This document shows positions 1-4,602 of a DNA stretch of 7,357 nucleotides, in pieces. The translations under genes and the position numbers were made by a program. The stretch covers positions 1 through 7,357 of the forward strand of contig JANYIP010000229.1 in NCBI GenBank assembly GCA_025361995.1, read 5' to 3'. This DNA is from Streptomycetales bacterium (lineage in GTDB: Bacteria > Actinomycetota > Actinomycetes > Prado026). The notes under the pieces are model-generated. The model did no database searches, was not told the DNA's origin, and saw only the letters and a list, made by a program, of their open reading frames with translations. Each line of letters begins with the position of its first letter. Within the stretch, counting starts at the first letter, position 1.

Positions 1-2
1 CC

Positions 3-353
3 GTTGCGGAGGTGCCGGACGACGTCGATTGGCGGATCGAGCGGGATGTAATCCGCGAGGTGACTCGCTGCGTCATCGACCACGGCTCGACGTACGAAAC
101 TGAGCATGGCTCAGTGACCGAGCACTACGGGGGATCAGTGAGCGTGAACCAGGCGACGTTCGAGCAACGGGCTCAGGCCGACGTTTCGTTCGCGCTGACC
201 TGGCCCGAGGCGGCGGTCGTCGTTCAGTCGTCGCTCGACGTCGTGGCCGACGTCGACGAATTCCGAGTCACGATCACCCTGCATGCTGAGCAGGACGGCA
301 CGACCGTCCGCGATCGGACCTGGAACCGCACCTACCCCCGCGACCTCGCCTGA
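3..353 (+). CDS. C-terminal end of a probable CocE/NonD-family hydrolase (5' truncated by window edge)
   Basis: The frame is open from the left edge (it reads V-A-E-V-P-D-D before the first possible GTG start at 12), so this is the tail of a longer gene that ends at a TGA at 351-353. About 116 residues are visible. The order of motifs is W-R-I-E-R-D, then E-H-Y-G-G-S-V-S-V, a T-W-P-E turn, a beta-rich stretch (S-S-L-D-V-V-A-D-V-D-E-F-R-V-T-I-T-L), and a closing W-N-R-T-Y-P-R-D-L-A. From memory, this matches the C-terminal jelly-roll of CocE/NonD (X-Pro dipeptidyl-peptidase S15-like) hydrolases, which often end in P-R-D-x-x. The catalytic Ser-Asp-His domain would lie outside the window, so neither activity nor substrate (ester, amide or peptide) can be judged. 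The gene converges on the Rieske gene at 421-1620. A hypothetical protein of another beta-sandwich family is the alternative. Confidence 0.6.
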   Translation, partial: VAEVPDDVDWRIERDVIREVTRCVIDHGSTYETEHGSVTEHYGGSVSVNQATFEQRAQADVSFALTWPEAAVVVQSSLDVVADVDEFRVTITLHAEQDGTTVRDRTWNRTYPRDLA

Positions 354-394
354 CACCCCACGGTTACAACCCTGCACTGACACCGTACGGTTAC
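351..394 (+). repeat. Imperfect 17-bp direct repeat, 27-bp period
   Basis: Two copies of TGACACCnnACGGTTAC lie at 351-367 and 378-394. They differ only at the two central bases (CC in the first, GT in the second), so 15 of 17 positions agree. The first copy begins with the stop codon of the upstream hydrolase gene. The second contains the perfect 10-bp palindrome ACCGTACGGT at 382-391. The repeat could be a duplicated protein-binding site, part of a terminator, or a chance local duplication; the sequence alone does not decide. Confidence 0.6.
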
Positions 395-400
395 GCAGGG
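370..400. terminator. Candidate bidirectional terminator/stem-loop between convergent genes
   Basis: CCCTGC at 370-375 pairs perfectly with GCAGGG at 395-400. The 19-bp loop holds a second self-complementary element, ACCGTACGGT (382-391). The structure sits in the 67-bp gap where the plus-strand hydrolase gene and the minus-strand Rieske gene end facing each other, which is where a shared terminator is expected. There is no T-run on either side, so intrinsic termination would be of the U-tract-poor kind often seen in actinobacteria. The long loop makes this a weak call. Confidence 0.35.
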
Positions 401-420
401 AGAAGGCCGGAGCGGCGACG

Positions 421-1620
421 TCAGGGGTGATGCGGTGCTGTTCCGCGGTACGCCCGGCCGAGCATCGTGACCCACTGGTGCACCGCATCCTCGTTAGGGG
501 CGAACGGCCCCGGCTTGAAGTGCGGCGAAGCCAGGCTTCGTTGCACCGACTCGCACGCGCCCCAGTCCTGCCGGTTGGTCAGGTCCCAGAAATCGACGGC
601 GTACGACGGGTCCACCGTCTCGGACGGGAAGTACCAGGAGCACTCGATCCAGGTCCGACCCGGCTCCAGCGGCACCATGCGGTGCGTCATCACATAGTCG
701 GGGTGCGCCGAGATCAACAGGTTCGGGAACAACCCCAGATACAGCACGGTCCGCGGGTCGACGCCAGGAATGGGCTCGCCGTCGGAGGTCCCCGACAGCG
801 ACATCGTCACCGCATCGGGAGCAAGGTCCATCGAGCCGCCGACCCAGGCGCCAGGCAGGTCGTAGTTGTCCCCAGACGTCGGGGGAGAGACCTGGCACAG
901 CTCGGGGTGGATCAGTGGGCAGTGGTAGCACTCGTGGTAGTTCTCGCAGACGATCTTCCAGTTGGCCGCGATCTCGTACGTGTGGCGGGCACGCAGGTGC
1001 AGCCGGTCCGGCGCGTACGGCGCGACCAGCGCGTCCAGGGCGCCGATGTGCTCGGCGAACGGCGCGGCGGTTCCGGTGGCGTTGACGAAGACCCAGCCGT
1101 GCCAGACCTCGACGGGCAGCGGCACGAGGCTGTACCGGGTCCGGTCGAAGGTCGTCACCTCGTTGAACTCAGGTGTCGCGATGACGTGGCCCTCGAGCGA
1201 GTACGACCAGGCGTGGTACGGGCAGGTGATCGCCCGGGTGGCCGCCGTACCGCCCTCGGGCAGCAGCTCGTGGCCACGGTGTCGGCAAGTGTTCGCGAAC
1301 GCGCGGACCGCTTCTGTGCCCGCTGTGCCCGCTGTGCCCGCTGTGCCCGCTGTGCCGCCGAACGTCAGCAGCACCGGGATGTCACCGACCATCAACGCGC
1401 GCTGGCTCAGCTCGCGCCCCCCGTCGTCGGCGCTCAGGTCCTCGGTCCGTCCCACGCACGCCCAGGTCCCGGCGAGGAAGTTCCGCTTCTCCCACGCCAG
1501 CACGGCTGGATCGGTGTACGCAGCCGCCGGCAGCATCGTCGACTGGCCGAAGGCGAGCAGGGCCCGGTCGAGCGCGGCGGAGTCAAGCGGAGCGAGCGTT
1601 GTTGTCGGTGTCACAGTCAC
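421..1620 (-). CDS. Rieske non-heme iron oxygenase alpha subunit, probable quaternary-amine N-demethylase type (399 aa)
   Basis: Full-length Rieske oxygenase. The N-terminal Rieske [2Fe-2S] domain has C112-R-H114 and C133-P-Y-H136 as cluster ligands. The C-terminal catalytic domain has E230-C-Y-H233-C-P-L-I-H238, giving two iron histidines and a bridging acid, and D352 in N-R-Q-D-W is the likely third iron ligand. Glu at the bridging position (Asp in naphthalene dioxygenase) is, to my knowledge, typical of glycine betaine, carnitine and stachydrine oxygenases, so oxidative N-demethylation is the favoured role; many databases would call it an aromatic ring-hydroxylating dioxygenase. Start is GTG at 1620, with AAAGGGG at 1626-1632 five bases upstream; a second GTG two codons in is less well placed. 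Oddity: residues 89-102 are a Gly-Thr-Ala tandem repeat just before the first cluster ligand. It is transcribed divergently from the TetR gene and probably controlled with it. No reductase or ferredoxin partner is adjacent. Family call is firm, substrate unknown. Confidence 0.93.
   Translation of the reverse strand: MTVTPTTTLAPLDSAALDRALLAFGQSTMLPAAAYTDPAVLAWEKRNFLAGTWACVGRTEDLSADDGGRELSQRALMVGDIPVLLTFGGTAGTAGTAGTAGTEAVRAFANTCRHRGHELLPEGGTAATRAITCPYHAWSYSLEGHVIATPEFNEVTTFDRTRYSLVPLPVEVWHGWVFVNATGTAAPFAEHIGALDALVAPYAPDRLHLRARHTYEIAANWKIVCENYHECYHCPLIHPELCQVSPPTSGDNYDLPGAWVGGSMDLAPDAVTMSLSGTSDGEPIPGVDPRTVLYLGLFPNLLISAHPDYVMTHRMVPLEPGRTWIECSWYFPSETVDPSYAVDFWDLTNRQDWGACESVQRSLASPHFKPGPFAPNEDAVHQWVTMLGRAYRGTAPHHP
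1314..1356. repeat. In-frame 9-bp tandem repeat inside the Rieske gene
   Basis: The plus strand reads CTGTGCCCG four times in exact tandem (1314-1349), followed by seven further matching bases (1350-1356). Read on the coding strand, each unit is GGC-ACA-GCG, so the protein contains Gly-Thr-Ala four times plus Gly-Thr (residues 89-102). The identical codons in every unit point to recent slippage rather than selection on residues alone. A change in unit number would add or remove three residues without breaking the frame. Confidence 0.95.
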
Positions 1621-1661
1621 AGCATCCCCTTTGAGGCGTCTCGGGACAGTAGGGTCCGGGC
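1621..1661. promoter_or_regulatory. Divergent promoter/operator region between Rieske gene and tetR-type gene
   Basis: Only 41 bp separate the GTG starts of the minus-strand Rieske gene (1620) and the plus-strand regulator (1662), so both promoters must overlap this gap or the gene ends. It holds the Rieske ribosome-binding site (AAAGGGG, minus strand, 1626-1632) and the regulator's (AGGG, 1651-1654). An imperfect inverted repeat CGGGAC-N6-GTCCGG spans 1642-1659; its inner four base pairs are perfect. The minus strand also reads CCTACTGTCCC at 1644-1654, which agrees at 8 of 11 positions with one arm region of the palindrome at 6255-6278, and TACTGT within it resembles a -10 hexamer. Operator function and autoregulation are inferred. 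Confidence 0.5.
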
Positions 1662-2267
1662 GTGGCCCGTCGAAAGGTTGAAGTCCGTCGCGAGGAGATC
1701 CTTGCCGCGACGGTCACCGAGGTGCAGAAGACGGGCCTGGCGCAGACCCGGGTGTCCGACATCGCCAGTGCCCTGGGCGTCTCGCCGGCACTGGTCTTCT
1801 ACCACTTCGAGACCAAGGACCGACTGCTCGCCGAAGCGTTCGCGTACGCCGCCGAGCGCGACCTGGTCCGGCTGGCCGAGGCGGTGCAGGGACCGGGCAC
1901 CGCGACTGAGCGGCTGCGCGCGGTGCTGCGCCTCTACTCGCCGGTCGGATCCACGCCGCCCGGCTGGACGCTGTGGGTCGACGCCTGGGCGGCTGCCCTG
2001 CGCTCCTCCGAGCTGCGGCGGGTGTCGCGTCGGCTCGACGTGCGGTGGAAGGAGGCCGTCGCCGAGATCATCGCGGACGGGGTCGCCGCCGGCGAGTTCC
2101 GGTGCGCCGACCCGCACGCTGCCGCGTGGCGCATCACGGCCCTCATCGACGGGCTCGCGATCCAGGTGACCGTGCACCGCGGCCTGCTGACCCGCGGGCA
2201 GATGGCCGAGTGGGTGACCGGCCTCGCCGCGCACGAGCTCGGGCTCGCTCCCGAAGCCCTGGGCTGA
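1662..2267 (+). CDS. TetR-family transcriptional regulator, BetI-like C-terminal domain (201 aa)
   Basis: DNA-binding repressor, probably controlling the flanking oxygenase genes. The N-terminal helix-turn-helix covers roughly residues 9-55, with the recognition segment T-R-V-S-D-I-A-S-A-L-G-V-S-P-A-L-V-F-Y-H-F (29-49) and the usual K-D-R-L-L that follows. The ligand-binding half has W102, W105, W109, L-D-V-R-W-K (125-130), G-E-F-R (144-147) and L-I-D-G-L-A (161-166), a layout I recognise from the BetI-type C-terminal family (TetR_C_6). BetI itself regulates choline/glycine betaine genes, which fits N-methylated substrates here, but this subfamily is broad. The start is well fixed: an in-frame TAG at 1650-1652 lies just upstream and GTG at 1662 is the first start after it, 7 bases from AGGG. 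It is divergent from the Rieske gene and ends only 26 bp from the convergent sarcosine-oxidase-like gene. Activator function is not excluded. Confidence 0.9.
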   Translation: MARRKVEVRREEILAATVTEVQKTGLAQTRVSDIASALGVSPALVFYHFETKDRLLAEAFAYAAERDLVRLAEAVQGPGTATERLRAVLRLYSPVGSTPPGWTLWVDAWAAALRSSELRRVSRRLDVRWKEAVAEIIADGVAAGEFRCADPHAAAWRITALIDGLAIQVTVHRGLLTRGQMAEWVTGLAAHELGLAPEALG

Positions 2268-2293
2268 GCCCTTCCTCGTCTTCAAATCCAGCC

Positions 2294-3463
2294 TCATAGC
2301 AACCAGCTCACCGGGTGGTCGGGGTCGGTCAGCGCGGGACGGTCGAGCCGGAACTGGTGCAGGTCCACCTCGGTGGTCGCCTCCCCCGTGGAAGCCAGGT
2401 CGGCGAGCAGCCGGCCGAAGGTCGGCGCGAACTTGAACCCGTGCGCGGCACCGAGCCCGACGACGACGTTCTCGTGGCCGGGGACAGCACCCAGGACGAA
2501 GTCGCGGTCCGGCGTCAACGTGTAGAGACAAGTCTTCGACCGGGTTGCCGGACCGCTGCCCGGGAACGTCGCAACCATGAAGTCGGCCAGCAGCTTCCGC
2601 CGGTCGGCGTCCGGCTCGAACGACCGGTCGTCGCCGGTGACCGCAGGTCCGCCACAGTCCTGCGCGGCCTTCACGGTTGGTTCGCCGTACGTCGGGAAGC
2701 CGTAGAAGGACGGGTCGTCCATCCAGATCCAGACCGGGAACTTCTCGGCGGCGAAGTCCTGCGGGCGCTCCGGGGTGAAGTAGGTGACCTGCTCCTGGGT
2801 GACGGTCAGCGGGATCTCGTAGCCGAGGTGGCGCAGGACGTCGTTGCTCCACGCGTCGGCCGTCACGACCAGACGCCGGACCTTGTACGTCTGGCCGCCG
2901 GCGTCGACCTCGAGGCCGCCGGAGCCGAGGTCTCGGACGGCCGTGACCGCGGACTCGTCCCGCAGGACTGCGCCACCTGCCACGGCCTGGCGCTGCATCG
3001 CTGCGGTACCGCGTGCGGCCGGCACGATCCCGGTTCGCTCCTGGTACAGCGCCTGCGCGCCGTCCGGGAGGTTGAACTGCGGCCACCGGGCGGCGACCGC
3101 GGCCGTGTCGAGCATCGCGTACGGCAGCGACCAAGCGGCCAGCGAGGACGTGTAGTCGTCGGGCGGGATCACGCAGCCGGGCGGGAAGAGGTCCAGCCCG
3201 CCGGTCACCGTCACGAACGACTCGGAAGTGTCCTGCTCCAGCGTCGCCCAGTCGTCGTACGCCTCGAAGGTGAGCTTGACGTAGTCCGGCGTGTGGTAGC
3301 TGTGGCGCAGGATCCGCGAGCTGTCGTGCGAGGCCCCGCGCTCGTGCCCGAGGGCGAACCGCTCGAGTCCGAGCACCTGGGCGCCGCGGCGTGCGAGCTG
3401 CCACGCGGTGGCGCTGCCGAGCGCCCCCAGCCCGATGACGGCGTACTCGAAGCTGTCGGCCAT
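2294..3463 (-). CDS. Monomeric sarcosine oxidase / N-methyl amino acid oxidase-like flavoprotein (389 aa)
   Basis: FAD-dependent amine oxidase of the monomeric sarcosine oxidase (MSOX)/N-methyltryptophan oxidase family, expected to convert an N-methyl amino acid to the free amine, formaldehyde and H2O2 in the cytoplasm. Visible features: dinucleotide-binding G11-L-G-A-L-G16; H46 and R50 matching Bacillus MSOX His45 and Arg49; R53 and K344 matching the carboxylate-binding Arg52 and Lys348; Y254 matching Tyr254; K265 matching the O2-activating Lys265; C312 in K-T-C-L-Y-T matching the covalent-flavin Cys315. MSOX His269 is replaced by D269. These correspondences come from my recalled MSOX sequence. 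Length is normal for the family. Its ATG overlaps the TGA of the preceding Rieske gene by one base (TGATG), with AGGGG five bases upstream of the start, so the two are translationally coupled. It is the last gene of the operon. Natural substrate may be an N-methyl amino acid other than sarcosine. Confidence 0.88.
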   Translation of the reverse strand: MADSFEYAVIGLGALGSATAWQLARRGAQVLGLERFALGHERGASHDSSRILRHSYHTPDYVKLTFEAYDDWATLEQDTSESFVTVTGGLDLFPPGCVIPPDDYTSSLAAWSLPYAMLDTAAVAARWPQFNLPDGAQALYQERTGIVPAARGTAAMQRQAVAGGAVLRDESAVTAVRDLGSGGLEVDAGGQTYKVRRLVVTADAWSNDVLRHLGYEIPLTVTQEQVTYFTPERPQDFAAEKFPVWIWMDDPSFYGFPTYGEPTVKAAQDCGGPAVTGDDRSFEPDADRRKLLADFMVATFPGSGPATRSKTCLYTLTPDRDFVLGAVPGHENVVVGLGAAHGFKFAPTFGRLLADLASTGEATTEVDLHQFRLDRPALTDPDHPVSWLL

Positions 3464-4596
3464 CAGGACCCCTGACCGGGAGAGTCCAAGCGGGGCAGCA
3501 GCCAGCGCCGGATGTCCAGGGACGCGTCCTCCATCGGGGCGTACCAGCCCTGCCGGTAGGCCCGCGAGGTCATGCCCCGCTGGACCGAGGCGCAGATCGC
3601 CCAGTCCTGCCGGTTGACGACATCCCAGAAGTCGGCCGCGTCGCTCGGGTCGAAGGAGGCCTTCGCAACCTCGGTCGGAGCGAACAGCAGGTCGCAGACG
3701 ACCCGGGTCCGGTCGACCGCCAGCGGCTCGAGCCGGAACGCCGCCACGTGGTCGGCGGACAGCGACAGCAGCAGGTTCGGGTACACCAGCTCACCCTTGT
3801 GGCGGTCGCGCTCGTCGTCGTCGAGGTCAGGGAAGCGGTCACGCTCGGAGGTGCCGGACGCGGTGAACGTCCAGGCGCCCTCGCGGTGCGGGACCCCGCC
3901 CTCCCAGTCGATGTCCCGCCCGCCGCCGCCGAACGCCGGGACCAGGCGGACCAGCTCGGGGTGCACGGGCCCGCAGTGGTAGCATTCGTTGTAGTTCTCG
4001 GCGATGAGCTTCCAGTTCGCGGCGACGTCGTAGACCATCGTGGCGCCGACGACCAGCGACTCCAGCGGGTAGCGCCGGATCCGCTCCGGGATCGCGCCCA
4101 GCTCCTGCGCCAGAGTCGGCGAACCGGTGGGGGAGCCAGCCGGGGTCAGGTTGAGCCACAGGAAGCCGCCCCAGCTCGCGACACCCACTTTGTGCAGCCC
4201 GAAGTCGGCCGGCGCGAAGCCGTCGACGTCCTCGGTGTGCGGGGCGTGCAGCAGCGACCCGTCGAGGTCGTACGTCCACGAGTGGTAGGGGCAGCGCAGC
4301 GCCGACGACTTGCTGGGCGCGGGTAGCTCGGCACCGGGCTCCACCGGCACCAGCTGCGAGCCGCGGTGCCGGCACACGTTGAAGTGCGCGTGCAGCGCGC
4401 CGTCCTTGGCCACTGTGACGAGGATCGACTCGCCGAGGATGGCGACGACCGCGAGCCGACCCGGTGCGACGAGGCCGAGCTCGTGCAACCGGCCGGCACA
4501 GGTCCATGCCGTCATCAGCGCGCGCTCGCGCTCGAGTTCCCACGTCTCGGCGTCGACGTAGTGCTCCCGCGGCAAGGCCGCCTGCAGCGTGCCCAC
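3463..4596 (-). CDS. Second Rieske non-heme iron oxygenase alpha subunit, probable quaternary/tertiary-amine N-demethylase type (377 aa)
   Basis: Rieske oxygenase paralogous to the one at 421-1620. Cluster ligands are C75-R-H77 and C102-P-Y-H105, with a longer 24-residue spacer between H77 and C102 (18 residues in the paralogue). The catalytic domain has E204-C-Y-H207-C-G-P-V-H212 and D331 in N-R-Q-D-W. The two proteins share A-A-N-W-K, the E-C-Y-H-C block, H-P-E-L, the F-W-D..N-R-Q-D-W segment and S-V-Q-R near the C-terminus, so they belong to one subfamily but differ along most of their length. The role inferred is oxidative N-demethylation within a soluble complex that needs an external reductase. 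Start is GTG at 4596; the in-frame TAG that ends the upstream FAD gene (4603-4605) leaves no earlier choice. Ribosome-binding signal is weak (GGGG ten bases upstream), suggesting coupling to that gene. It overlaps the sarcosine-oxidase-like gene by one base. Confidence 0.93.
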   Translation of the reverse strand: MGTLQAALPREHYVDAETWELERERALMTAWTCAGRLHELGLVAPGRLAVVAILGESILVTVAKDGALHAHFNVCRHRGSQLVPVEPGAELPAPSKSSALRCPYHSWTYDLDGSLLHAPHTEDVDGFAPADFGLHKVGVASWGGFLWLNLTPAGSPTGSPTLAQELGAIPERIRRYPLESLVVGATMVYDVAANWKLIAENYNECYHCGPVHPELVRLVPAFGGGGRDIDWEGGVPHREGAWTFTASGTSERDRFPDLDDDERDRHKGELVYPNLLLSLSADHVAAFRLEPLAVDRTRVVCDLLFAPTEVAKASFDPSDAADFWDVVNRQDWAICASVQRGMTSRAYRQGWYAPMEDASLDIRRWLLPRLDSPGQGS

Positions 4597-4602
4597 CGGC
4601 CG

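Noticed and set aside
421..1620. Annotation of the Rieske gene as an aromatic-ring dioxygenase
   Set aside because: The bridging residue is Glu, no beta subunit, ferredoxin or ring-cleavage gene is nearby, and the neighbours are N-methyl-amine-type enzymes; aromatic substrates are not strictly excluded.
283..2169. Long plus-strand open frame (628 codons) opposite the first Rieske gene and running into the tetR gene
   Set aside because: Low-complexity Arg/Val/Pro-rich translation with no recognisable domain; it spans two genes with strong family motifs and is a GC-driven shadow frame.
2261..2271. GGGC-TGA-GCCC hairpin at the end of the tetR gene as a terminator
   Set aside because: Only a 4-bp stem with a 3-base loop and no T-run; too weak to call, though some termination signal is expected in this 26-bp convergent gap.
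1617..3404. Long minus-strand open frame (595 codons) over the tetR and sarcosine-oxidase-like genes
   Set aside because: Arg-rich translation without motifs; the overlapping frames encode clear TetR and MSOX features.
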